64,000 bases of DNA, taken from Apostichopus japonicus (lineage: Eukaryota; Echinodermata; Holothuroidea; Aspidochirotida; Stichopodidae). The DNA is taken from NCBI RefSeq assembly GCF_037975245.1, contig NC_092576.1, positions 21,763,611 through 21,827,610 of the forward strand. The letters are read 5' to 3'. Both the position numbers and the translations under genes were made by a program. Numbering within the stretch: the first letter of the stretch is position 1; each line of letters begins with the position of its first letter. Positions 9,939-20,544 of the stretch are shown in pieces. The notes beneath the pieces were generated by a model. The model had not been told where the DNA came from. It saw nothing but the letters and a program-made list of their open reading frames with translations, and made no database searches.

Positions 9939-11871
9939 ATGCTATTATGGAACGTGGAAAGGGTCAACGTGAGGCGCCGTCCACGCAGGAATGGTCGTTG
10001 GCTCAGAAACCGTCCACTTAGAGATCGCCGCTGAAATACGGCAGCCATCCATTTTGAAATCACCGTTTAACGTGAGGTGCCGTCCATTCGGAAATGGACG
10101 TTGACTTAGAAACCGTCGCGACTGAGAAATGGTCGTGATTCAGAAATCGTCCATTCAGAGATCGTTCACTCAGAGATCGTCGTCTCAGAGATTGTCCATT
10201 TGAGTGACAGTCAAACTTGCATATTAATATCGTGGGCGGGGCGTGAACTTTTCAATCACAGAGTCCCACTCATACTGTACTCTTTCATTGAATTTTAAAT
10301 CAAAACTTAAAATAGATCAAAAAGATGATATACAACTTGAGGAATTTGTGAAAATCGGTTTCAACAACAGAAGAACAGCAGATTTGTTTCATTGCAGTGA
10401 ATCAACTGTTATAAAAGGAGGCGTGCTTCTAGGTTTCTGGAAAAAAGATGGATCTTTCGCAATACAAACCTAAGGTTAGTATGATGAGTGTATGAGTACG
10501 GTGCTGGTATTCCTCAGCTTGCGGCCAATCACTAATACTATAGACTTGACCCCCATACTCGGTTGTTTTGATCCATTTCATTCAGTATCAGTTCGTATAC
10601 TCAATCTTCGGGAGTTTGTGCATGTTGGGACGACATACAATTAAGCCCATTAGATTTTTTAATTAATAATTCGTGATTACCAGTGGTAATTTTCCCCAAA
10701 AATTATTGATTTGTTAGTATGAATTATAATTTTGCTGTAATGAAATACTTGTATGTTTTAATGAAACATAACTTGTTAAAAATGAGTTATTACTTCATAA
10801 TGATGAATAATTAATTTGTAACAATTAATGTCGTATTAAGAAGTACCACACATGAAGAATTTTTAACATGCAATTATATACAAATTTTAATTTCATTCAA
10901 ATTTTAATTTCTTTAAATGATTATTGATTTGTTAATACAATTTATTTATTTTAATGATATACTATCAAATTTGTCATGAAACGTTACTTGGTAACACTGA
11001 ATTGACTAATTCATACTAAGGTATCATTAAGTGTTTACGATGTTTTGTAAATTTGTAACAGCTAGTGGAATTACTTTGTGTAATGCCCATAGTATTTCAT
11101 AGTAACAATTTATTAATTCATTATTGTAAATTAGAATTAAATGTTAACATTTGTAGTTACCAGGGTGAACAGCTATGATCATCTATGGTCATCGTGATAC
11201 ACATCACATTTGATGCTCAGTTTTATACCGAAGCATACATGTTCAGTCATCACTTCCTATTATTTTGACAAATGCTGAGCACATGGAAGGTCAAATCTCA
11301 GTCAAATTGTTTAGACCAATGAAAAAAATCTGGGCCTAGCGACGGATGTTACTACTTTCCAAATTAGTTATCCCTGTTTGTCTATGAGTTGCCAGTTCCC
11401 TTTTGAAGTTACGGGAAACTTCTTCGGCATTTTCGACCCCCAACGTGTGGATTATTTCTTCCATCTTAATTATTTTGGATTCTGGAAACCTTCATTGCAT
11501 GTGGTCTTGGGTGTACCGAGACTAAATTACTCTCCTGAAAAAGGGAGGGGCGCCGTAGGGACGACTTGAATGAGGCGGGAACAAGAGCGTTCTACTGTAA
11601 CAGCTCGGTGTACGTTACTGGGCGGGAGCACAGTTGGTACATAGCCATTGTGAAGGGAGGACGAATTCTAATAGGTGCGGCTCAGCATCGACCGGCGATT
11701 TGTAAGTGGACGATTCCTGAGTCAACAGCCATTTCTGTACTTCAACGGCGATTTCAAAATGGGCGGCTGTTTCATTTGAGCAATGATCTCTGAGTGGACG
11801 GTCTCTGAGTGAACGGCCATCTCTGAGTGGACGGCGCCTCACAATGACCCTTTCCTCGTTCCATATGCTAT
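9939..11871. mobile_element. foldback element 1 (FB-a) with target-site duplication
   Basis: The left end (9946 onward: tatggaacgtggaaagggtc then aacgtgaggcgccgtcca) is the reverse complement, with few changes, of the right end (to 11864: ggacggcgcctcacaatgac then cctttcctcgttccat). Both arms are built from degenerate repeats of units like ccgtccactcagagat, about 280 bp on the left and 170 bp on the right. The direct repeat atgctat at 9939-9945 and 11865-11871 is the likely target duplication (7 bp, perhaps 8 with one mismatch). The interior, about 1.5 kb, is AT-rich with one short HTH-like ORF. Terminal arms of tandem units are the hallmark of foldback elements such as Drosophila FB and sea urchin TU. 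Confidence 0.75.
10243..10473 (+). CDS. short ORF with a possible helix-turn-helix, inside FB-a
   Basis: The 76-codon frame contains EEFVKIGFNNRRTADLFHCS followed by ESTVIK, which has the spacing of a helix-turn-helix as in resolvase or transposase DNA-binding heads (G-F-(x)n-A-x-L-(x)n-S-x-x-T-V). The rest is not recognised and the frame stops before any catalytic domain. It could be a relic of the element's own protein or a chance match. Confidence 0.25.
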   Translation: MNFSITESHSYCTLSLNFKSKLKIDQKDDIQLEEFVKIGFNNRRTADLFHCSESTVIKGGVLLGFWKKDGSFAIQT

Positions 11872-12167
11872 AATTGTTCCCTTTCTTTGAATTGATTTAA
11901 CATTCATAATCTGATTATTGCCTTACATAATGCTCTATGGGGTGCCAATTGGTTGAACCCATATAAAGTAAGTGAGGGTAATATGCAAACAATATGTCCA
12001 GAAGATTACAACTACAGCAATCAATTTAAGACAGAAAGTTAAAGAAATTAATCTTAATGCTTTCTTGTGTGCCTTAGGTGTGTGTGCTTTGCTATACCGT
12101 TGCTGAATGAAGAGAGGTAGGCAGCTGGGAGTGAAGGGGGCAAGCATGGTTGAGGAGGTTAAATTAC
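11872..12167. other. non-coding stretch
   Basis: Between the foldback element and candidate exon 12168-12224 no element or exon is visible. Confidence 0.4.
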
Positions 12168-12224
12168 CTGTCTCGCTTTATCCATAAGAGTCGAGGGTAG
12201 TGAGCAGCACTTGCCTCCACCCCC
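12168..12224 (-). CDS. candidate exon of the LRR gene (57 nt)
   Basis: Minus-strand acceptor tattttaattttccattgag, 19 codons (GGGGKCCSLPSTLMDKARQ), donor GTAATT. It begins and ends in phase 0, so it can follow 12788-12907. The frame extends open upstream of the acceptor, so the splice site is not forced by a stop, and no second copy supports it. It is the weakest member of the chain. Confidence 0.3.
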
Positions 12225-12390
12225 CTCAATGGAAAATTAAAATAGGAAGAAAAAACAACTCCCGCTGAGGTTCTTAATTCCAGTGAAATGTTATTCCTTT
12301 TAGTCCTTGGTAAAGACATTAAAATGATTGGATTCTTGCTGGATTTATCCAGTACTTGGTATACCAAGTACTAGATAAATTTAGAACAGT

Positions 12391-12640
12391 GAAAAAACTT
12401 CCAACTAGGCTATGTTCGAAACCGTTAAGGAAGGTCGTAATACCACTGTAGGCGTTTGTCACCTGTATCGAACAATACTAGTTCTGTTTTTGGTGACATA
12501 TTTGCCTTACTCTAGAGATCAAACATGATTCTAACCAATTTGAAGTCATTTGTGATTCCTAAAGCCGGATCTCGAAAGAGATACTTTCAACAGACTTTTG
12601 TTAATGAAACGGGGGTAAACAACAAAGGCAAATTAATATA
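12391..12640 (-). mobile_element. SINE family 2, internally deleted copy
   Basis: Closely similar to 50590-50815: ttcgaaaccgttaaggaagg, tatcgaacaatactagttct and cggatctcgaaagagatact are shared. The tRNA-like head present at 50.5 kb is reduced here to aacttccaactaggctatg, so two internal deletions removed most of it. Confidence 0.75.
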
Positions 12641-12787
12641 TATATAAACATAATGATACATACGAATCACATAATGTGATTCAAAGAAAGTGAATACGCA
12701 CAATCAACCCACATTCATATTCAGATAGAAGAAAATGGTGTCATACAAGAATAAAAGTAATACATTTAAGGACGTGGATTGACTTAC

Positions 12788-12907
12788 GTCATGATATGAT
12801 GCGGTCTGTACGGATATGATGGTTAAACATTGTTTGAAATAGTGATCATTTTCTTCGATAACGACCTTTCCGGAACAAAGCTGACGCAGCGATTCCTTGT
12901 CTTTAAG
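12788..12907 (-). CDS. LRR gene exon E (120 nt)
   Basis: Bounded on the minus strand by acceptor attacgttaccag and donor GTAAGTC. Exactly 40 codons, phase 0 to phase 0: LKDKESLRQLCSGK, then VVIEENDHYFKQ, then CLTIISVQTASYHD. It follows exon 13259-13317 in phase. No second copy exists here and I do not recognise the domain; it could be a linker after the LRRs or part of another repeat. The sharp donor and clean frame support reality. Confidence 0.6.
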
Positions 12908-13258
12908 CTGGTAACGTAATGAATCAATACATTTATAAGTACTGTAATGTCAGTGTTGAAATAAAGAAAAAGGGTTAATGAGAAATAGGGTCATCATGTA
13001 GAAATGAATGCTTAAATTGTTTACTACAATTATAAATACCACAGACAATACATACCATGAACTTTTAATTTCTATTAAAATTTTAATGTTAAGTTTAAAT
13101 ACTATCAGCTACTAACTCCCATAGATGGAAGCTACAGTAGCATAGGAAAAGAAATAAATACAAGCCAGAAAAAGAAGTATTGCCAATAACCAACTGTTTA
13201 TCAAGAATAACAATGATAGTATTTATAAATATGACAACTGGTTTCTGCGTACACTTAC
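12908..13258. other. intron between exons B' and E
   Basis: AT-rich intronic sequence of about 350 bp; nothing else recognised. Confidence 0.5.
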
Positions 13259-13317
13259 CTCCCACTGGCCAGATTGAACATTTAGTAGAACTTCACTGTC
13301 TAATAGACTCCAACAGA
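13259..13317 (-). CDS. LRR gene exon B' (59 nt), homologue of exon B at 35.3 kb
   Basis: Strong acceptor (acattcttttcaatgtag) and donor (GTAAGTG). The first two nucleotides (TC) complete a valine codon begun by the G that ends exon 18522-18598. Then come 19 codons, CWSLLDSEVLLNVQSGQWE. Exon B at 35274-35329 reads WKWFSSSHHLNLQTGRWQ after the same split valine: W, LN, Q, G and W align, and both phases are identical. This parallel between independent positions is strong evidence that both are true exons of one repeated architecture. Confidence 0.75.
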
Positions 13318-13991
13318 CTACATTGAAAAGAATGTACATATCCATCAGTACTCATAGACATAATATTAATGTGAGATGAGTTCTTTGGGTAACATATTAA
13401 CTTAGAAGTATTTACAGTATTTCACATTCACCTTAGTGAATATTTAATCTATGAGTTATTTCCACATAATGCTCTTTTTTGAGTTAATCAGCTTACCACT
13501 TCCATCAACCGATACACAATGCCTTTAGAATGTTAAAGACGTTTATATGTTGACAACTCTACTTTAATAATTTCAATAACTGCTTGCAATCTGCAACATT
13601 TTAGTATGTGTTTATGACGGTAAGTTTAATAGTATTTTACTTAATAATATGACTTTATTGCAAACATGGACAATTAATTTTAGAATCTACCAAACACATT
13701 ACCTTGATACATTTAGGAAAAAAATGATAATTTTCTTTCATTTAAATTATCACACATATTTAGAAGTCCACATGATTTCAAAGGTCAAACCACAGTCGTA
13801 TGGATCTTTGGCAATGGAAGTCAAAATACTCAACACTGTTACATGGAAATCCATGTTAGTCTATTGTTACTAACTCGAGATATGCCTATATATGTCATTA
13901 AATGTAACCTATGTTGACTGGACGAGTCTTCATGTATTATATGTATGTGCTCAATTGAGTGCTCTAGAAAGTGGTCTTCGCAAGCTAACTA
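13318..13991. other. intronic stretch, nothing recognised
   Basis: Part of the intron between exons A' and B'. The open frame at 13649-13873 has no supporting features. A microexon candidate at about 13496-13521 was rejected on phase. Confidence 0.4.
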
Positions 13992-16900
13992 AGGGAAGCC
14001 TCGCAAATCTAACCGCCATGTCCGGGCCGGTGGATTTTTCCGCGGCTATAATGAGCACAGCCACAAGCAGATAATGAGTCACACTTGAGTGCACACTCTC
14101 TCCAAACCACCCTCCACGCTATACAGTTACATTCACAGCCGCGGTCAAGTTTTTACTAAGCCGATTTGAACACAATAGTGAGTTGAACAAAACATCATAG
14201 CTAAGTCTCAAGGTATTCAAACGTTTCAAAAAGATAGTAGGCCTATGTTTATACGCCGTATTTTATCCTACTGCAGAAGCAAAACTTCTGTGAAAAATAA
14301 GTAAGGAAATGTGAATTTACACTGCAGGAATCTAAAATGCTATCTTTCTTATTTTCCCAGTCGGCCAAGTAGGAACAAAAAGTTTCGTTGCCTTTTTGCA
14401 AGGACATTAAGTTTCCTGAATTTTTAAGATTTAAAAATCTAAAACTCTAAAAAACTGAAATCACAATCTCACTTCTTGTACACGTGCACATAAGCGTGAA
14501 CCAGAGCCTAACATACGGGATGACTTTAGAATAATCCTACTAAGTTGTATAGAACAGGACCTAAACTACCTAGCTAGGTGGAAAAAAAATCGGTTTACTG
14601 TAGGGAATTTTTCGCACTAGAGCGAAGCTGTACTTTTTTTATTAGCCAGCTAGATCGTAGAAATGAGGATTGAACAAATGACGATAATTTCTTGTGAAAG
14701 AAATTTGAATTAAATGTGGAAAAATGCGATTATCCTTTCTCCGTTTTAAGTGTAAATGTTATTCTAGCATTCCATGGTTAAGAAAGTTGAAAGAAATAAA
14801 GTTTATCAACTTATTTTACTGACTTTTGAACTTCGTAAAAAAAAACCGTCCTTTACTACTCTAAAAATCAGTACAGAAATTAGCAATTGTGTACGAACAG
14901 TAAGTTGGTACACCTTTCAAATTTTACGAGAGATCGAGCAAAATACTTTCGAAAAATTCATGCGAAACTGGCATATCGTGCTAAATGCAACTAATGTCAT
15001 GTAGACAAGGCTCTAGTACACCCATTTATGAATAAACTATACGACCACATCTGGCGGGGGGAAAAGAAAGTATTTTCTAGAATTTCCACAAAAAAAATGG
15101 AAAAATAATATCCTACCATAGTTAAGTGTATAGTAAATAGCCTAACCACTTCGCCGGTTACGGATCTCACGTAACAACAAAAACACAACTAATTGTATTT
15201 TGCGAAGTTGACGTTTTCTACAAGGACATGGAAACAATATTTAGCATTCAGTTAATCATGCCAAGTGGCCTAAAACATGGGATTAAAAGGTTTACTTTCA
15301 TAAAGATAGCCATACTGTAGCTATTGGGGCCTTGATATCGTGATATCCGGACGGAATTCATCCACGTATTCTGTATGAGCTACGCGAGGAGGTTGCACCA
15401 GCGCTTGCTAAAATTTTTAAGATGTCATTGAGTAATCATTCCTTACCCAGTGACTGGAAGGTTGCATATGTTGCACCGCTGTTCAAGAAAGGCAGTAGGT
15501 CATCACCAGCTAACTATCGCCCTGTAAGTCTTACGTCAGTTGTTTGCAAAGTTTGTGAGTCGTTGTTGAGGGACAGTGTTGTGGCACATATGAACAGGAA
15601 TAATTTGTTTTCTACGGGGCAATATGGTTTTATATCTGGCAAATCATGTGTCACACAACTCATTGATGTTTTGGATGATTGGACCAAATCCCTGGATGAT
15701 GGCAGCGGTATTGATGTTGTTTACACAGACTTTATGAAAGCATTCGACAAGGTCCCACATGAGCGATTGCTGGCGAAGGTGAGGTCATATGGAATTACAG
15801 GTGATTTGCTACAGTGGATTAGACAATTTTTATATAGGCGTAAACAAAGAGTGTGCGTTGAAGGGAGTCTTTCCGACTGGGCTGACATTACAAGTGGAAT
15901 CCCTCAGGGTAGTGTACTTGGCCCTATCCTGTTCCTTCTGTATATTAATGATCTGCCATCAAGCATAGCTGGGTGTAGTGTGAAAATTTTTGCAGATGAT
16001 ACCAAACTATATAAAGCTGTGCACTCGTTAAGGGACTGTGATGTTCTGCAAAATAACATTGATAATATGTACAACTGGTCGGTGACTTGGCAACTTCACT
16101 TTCACCCGGATAAATGTCATGTTCTTCGAGTCGGTTGTTCTTATCTGGAATATCATTACACTATGCCAAAGTATGATGGAGGAAGCCAAAGTTTAGAAGT
16201 CGTGAATTCAGAGCGGGCCCTTGGTGTGGTTGTTGACAATGGCCTTAATTTTAGGGAGCATGTTGCGTCAATTGTTTCCAAAGCCAACAGCATTCTAGGA
16301 ATAATCAGACGGACCTTTAGGTATTTAGATAGAGACACCGTGTTGCTTCTTTATAAGGCCTTAGTGAGACCAGTTTTGGAGTATGGTCAGCCAGCTTGGT
16401 CACCTATTTATCGTCGGGAATCAGAGGCTATAGAATCTGTGCAACGCAGAGCAACTACATTAGTGCCAGGATTATGTAGTCTACCCTATGAACAGAGACT
16501 CCGAGAACTGAACCTTTTTTCCTTGTCACATAGACGTCTGAGAGGTGATATGGTGTTTGTATATAAGTATCTGAATGGATTGATAATTTCTACCCATGAC
16601 CTGTTTATAAGATCACATGGATCAGTTACGAGGGGTCACTCCTACAAGTTAGTTAAACCTAGAGTGAACACTTCGCTTCGTCAAAAGAACTTTACGCAGA
16701 GATCTATTAGTTATTGGAATTCTTTGCCAGAACATGTTGTTAATTCTCCCTCTTTGAACTGTTTTAAATCGAGGCTTGATTCATTCTGGAAGGATAAACC
16801 TGAAGTGTTTGATTTTCAACAGTACCTTCTGGAGTTTAATTTATGGAGTTTTTTTTTTTTTCTGTGGAGCGATGAAATGGCCTTTGGCCAACAGCATCGA

Positions 16901-18026
16901 ATTTGATGATGATGATGATGATGATGATATGTCTGTATGGTATAGACTGTGCCTCGAGTGTATCATGGGGAATAGAATGTTTTGTTCATGCGGAGGAGTC
17001 GGTTGGCTTGAGGTGTGTTTTACTTACCTTAATGTTACGGGGATATATACTTTTCTTGAACGTCTAAGATAATATTTCGCATAACTTTACCGATCCTTTA
17101 CTGACTTACCTAATTAATTCTAGAGTGGAGCCAAAATAGTTTACTCCATGAAAAGTTTTTTTGAAACGTGCCAAAAATGTTAACAAACAAGTGTTAGACA
17201 GGTGTTCGCAGCCCATGTACAGTATGCCTACGATGATATTTAAGTAGGGGTAAACACTGCAGTTGTAAACTGATGTACGTATAGTAAAATTTTCACCGAA
17301 TAGTAACTTATATCTCTAACCACATGGCAGCCTAACACACTAAGTCAATGGGAAAATCAAGTCTAAACCATCTGTTTATTCGTTGAATTTGTGTCGCAGT
17401 TAGCTTCAGAGATCAACGTTACGGTCGATGTTCTCTCTTTAACATACATAGGTGGCATAGCTTAACCATTGTTTTGTTTAAATTCTGGTTTGTCAATATG
17501 GGTTTTCTGAAGTTCTTGGGGGGCATATATTTAATGCAATGGCTGATTCATTTTTTAATTCATAGTTACGTACCACTCGTTGAACAAGGCTCATAATGTA
17601 TAGGCCCAGGTAAAGGCTGCTTTTATTGAACTTTCGAGTAGCGGAGTTTCACAATTGTTCATAAGAGACCCAAGAAATTTTATTTGTGAGGTTTGATAAC
17701 GTGGAAGATTTGCAAGAATTATATAAAGTACTGAATCTCGGACATTTGGTAGTGGCGGATTTTAGTGTATAAGTCACTTTGCAACATAAACTACTGCTCT
17801 ATTGACTGTCAAAACCGCAAAAGTTAATCCGGTCACTTGGCCAAGTTTGCTCATTGTTTGTGAAGAATAACCAGCCTTATGTTGCCAGGACGCTGTGCTC
17901 ATTACTCCGGCTGGCAACCAGCGTGTGTGCATTCAACCATGGGACCAATATGCACATGCATAATGAGCAAGGGGTGCGAGATTTCCGCCGGCCCGGAACC
18001 GGCGGTTAGATTTGCGAGGCTTCCCT
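13992..18026. mobile_element. 4-kb segment bounded by perfect 26-bp inverted repeats
   Basis: 13992-14017 (agggaagcctcgcaaatcta then accgcc) is the exact reverse complement of 18001-18026. The similarity continues inward at about 80 percent for another 16 bp (gtccgggccgg). This is the form of a DNA transposon with terminal inverted repeats, but no transposase frame is visible and no convincing target duplication flanks it. Almost half the interior is the LINE at 15344-16928, probably nested later. An inverted duplication of an unrelated repeat is the alternative. Confidence 0.55.
15344..16928 (+). mobile_element. CR1/jockey-type LINE with intact reverse transcriptase ORF (5'-truncated)
   Basis: A continuous frame runs from after the TGA at 15341 to the TGA at 16904-16906. 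It starts within the conserved PDGIHPRIL block, so the endonuclease and N-terminal reverse transcriptase are missing. Counted from the Met at 15422: NYRPVSLTSV at 31-40, motif A DFMKAFD at 103-109, motif B GIPQGSVLGP at 159-168, catalytic FADD at 190-193, then the C-terminal LVRPVLEYGQPAW and RRLRGDMV blocks typical of CR1-like elements. There are no frameshifts or stops, so the copy is young or protected. The 3' end runs into a GAT microsatellite (16903-16928), as these LINEs usually end in a short tandem repeat. It lies in the intron between LRR exons A' and B'. Confidence 0.9.
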
Positions 18027-18521
18027 AAGGCGATCATAATCTTCTTGATAATTAGTCCTTAAAATCTGATACACATGATTAGCTTGAAATTAGAAATAAA
18101 GTCATTCACTACATTATTGTCAGATTTACAAAGTATCACCGAATGAAATAAAAAGAAAAGGAACACATGCATTTACTATACGGAATGCTATAATGACGTA
18201 TTTGGAACATATACAACAGTTTGAACAATTTTGGAAATTTAACAACTCTAGCCACCAGAAAGATATATTGGTATTTGATTGTAAAATAGTGCAAATATTC
18301 TGAAGCAAGTTTGTAATTAAACGTTACGTTGAATTAAACTGAAAGGAAAATTGTTCTTTTGGGGGAAGAAATCTATTTCAAATGCTTATTATGGTAAAAT
18401 CAAATCATTAGAGGCAGATGGATAAGTGTACTTGTTTAATATTCATCACTGAATGGAAAAGGATAACTAAATATTATGATTCACTTCCTTATCAACTGCA
18501 TTACAATCAATGCTGATTTAC
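17049..18521. other. intronic stretch before exon A'
   Basis: Apart from the right inverted repeat at 18001-18026, no gene is seen. A 36-nt splice-bounded block on the minus strand at about 17029-17064 (donor GTAAGTAAAAC) keeps phase but has no homologue. Confidence 0.4.
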
Positions 18522-18598
18522 CTTTAATGTCCCTTGACCTCATGTCTATAGGAAGTAACTCCGATGAGAAGGAGAGAGGCAACAAGCAACCTGCGAAC
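18522..18598 (-). CDS. LRR gene exon A' (77 nt), homologue of exon A at 39.2 kb
   Basis: Acceptor cttctactcaaaag, donor GTAAATC. The first G completes the serine codon left open by exon 19450-19628, then 25 codons begin FAGCLLPLSFSSELLP and end MRSRDIK, and a final G opens a valine codon completed by exon 13259-13317. Exon A at 39246-39322 has the same length, phases and landmarks (F first, L-P at 6-7, E at 13, P at 16, SR at 21-22, final K). Nucleotide identity is low, so conservation is at protein and structure level. Confidence 0.75.
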
Positions 18599-19449
18599 CT
18601 TTTGAGTAGAAGTGAAGATATAAGTTTAGCTATCGAACAGAAAGAACAATAAGTGTTTCAATTTTATAAAGACACCATTAACCTTACAACTACTTGCGAA
18701 TGCCCGGAGACTCTGTTTGGTAAGACACAGGGTTTACACTAGCCTAATAGAATAGAATATGCGTCACTTGACTGTTATGAAGAAAGATGTATGTTATAAG
18801 GGCATTATAAAATGCGCCATGAAGCAAGGATTACACACGCGTTCAGGTAGAATTATATATTTATCTCAACCCTATACTGCTGACAGGTGCCCTTACATGT
18901 TATTGTTACTATTTTTACTTTATCTGCCTATATCGTAAGTCCCATGCACTTTCACCAAGGGAAAAACCACGATAAACTTCCAACAAGGGAAAAATAAAAC
19001 TATAACTGTTGTTCATGTGATAATATACTAGACATCTATGATAATAAAAGGTATAACTAATAAAAAAGCATACTGCGATGATCCTTTGCATCTATGTAGC
19101 TGCATCATTTCCTTTTAGAAAAATGCATGTTTAAATACTTAACCGAAAGATTCTATATATATAGAGATATGCGTGTGTGTGTGTATGTATATTCAGCGAC
19201 TAGTTGAACACGCTGATTGTTATTGACCAGCATCAGTTTGAAAAGAAGTAATATTCTTCGAAACTAGTCTCGCAAGGATCGAAACTCTTCTCAAGGCTCT
19301 ACATTAATTATTTGTATACTTTTTCCATTGCTATTCCGTAACACGTATAACATACATATACAATGTTTAGAGTTCTAAGACGTTGCGTTAATAAATCAAA
19401 CGAACATTCTAACGTTAACCAAAGTCACGTTAACCAAAGTTATACTCAC
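18599..19449. other. intron between exons D and A'
   Basis: About 850 bp, AT-rich, with a short TG microsatellite near 19171-19188. No other feature. Confidence 0.5.
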
Positions 19450-19628
19450 GAAAGCTCCTTTAAATGTTCTGAACGTAGCCCATAACTTAACATCTCCATA
19501 ACGTCTTCCTCTGTAAGTATCCTAGGCTCCCCATTTACTTGATCTGTCTCTATGTGTATCTTCTCTGCTGTCAACCATCGATGCAATCTGAGTCCAGAGT
19601 GAAGTACAATAACATCTTTCTCACACTC
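19450..19628 (-). CDS. LRR gene exon D (179 nt)
   Basis: Acceptor taatatctttcaag, donor GTGAGTATAAC. 59 codons starting ECEKDVIVLHSGLRLHRWLT, through AEKIHIETDQ, to ILTEEDVMEMLSYGLRSEHL and KEL, then two nucleotides (phase 2). It aligns with the 209-nt LRR exons at 1.2 and 43.4 kb: VLHSGLRLH with LILQSGLSL, KIHI with KLEI, and LTEEDVMEMLSYGLRSEHLK with LTNKKLAAILSYSSQCTSLK. The pattern suits the helix and strand of NLR-type LRRs. Phase 0 at the start fits the 24-nt exon upstream, phase 2 at the end fits exon A'. Confidence 0.8.
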
Positions 19629-20544
19629 CTTGAAAGATATTAAATATAGGAGAACATGTTGGCAATTGGAAAGTATTGCTCAAGGGCATACGTAAATATT
19701 AATCAAGGAATCTCGAACAAATCTTCATTGACTTAAGTGTGTCGCTAATACATTGTTTCTCCAGACAGTTCTTGAAGATAAACCGTACTATTGTAATATA
19801 GTCGTGTTACATACTTTATTAAATTTTACTTTCAAAGAGTGTTTGTCATTAAAGCATTAACAGGAAGGATATAAGTGATGTTTGAATGTTTGATAATGTA
19901 AATTCAAAGGATTATACCAAATGATTAGTTAGAACAATCAGTATGGTTCATAGCCTCACAGTACTGTAGCTTGTAACTCCATGTCGGGGACAGGGTGGAG
20001 TGAAGACGTCAAATGTAAAATACCTCCACAGTGAATCGACCATGAATATCTTCAAACGATGGTAGTATTCGGTGGACTGGGATTGTTGGTTACTTATTAA
20101 TTGTCGGTCACATTACACTCTTGTCACTGTGTTTCATGTAATACATACCAATGTAACAGCTACAATTATTAAAAACTACCTTATTGGTGAGTAATGGTTA
20201 ATACCGATCTAGGTGTAATGCTTTAGAAATACTTTTCTCCACTAGCATGTCACTGCAAACAGGTTTCGTGTGTTTATTGAATTTGCCCTATCACTGCGTA
20301 TATACTGCATTAAAATTAAAATTATATTTGGTTCTTGTATCAGCATGAGTACATATGTGCTGCTAAAATCAACAGCAGATTGAACTTAAAGAAAATGTTA
20401 GAGCTGGCTGGCGAGAGTCAGTTTAAAATGTAATAGAGTAGAAAAACACAATATTATAAGTATGATTTAAGTCGGGTTAAGAAGCTGAACGGGATTGCCA
20501 TTGACCAAGATCTGTATGAATAAAATGAAAGAGCCTAATGACAT
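19629..20544. other. intronic stretch, nothing recognised
   Basis: Part of the 3.9-kb intron upstream of exon D. No repeats shared within the window before segment E begins at about 20545. Confidence 0.4.

Noticed and set aside
13496-13521. 26-nt microexon candidate between A' and B'
   Set aside because: It would end in phase 0 while exon B' needs a phase-1 junction, and A' joins B' correctly without it.
17029-17064. 36-nt splice-bounded block on the minus strand
   Set aside because: Keeps phase in length but would place phase-2 junctions between A' and B', which need phase 1; no homologue in the A-B intron.
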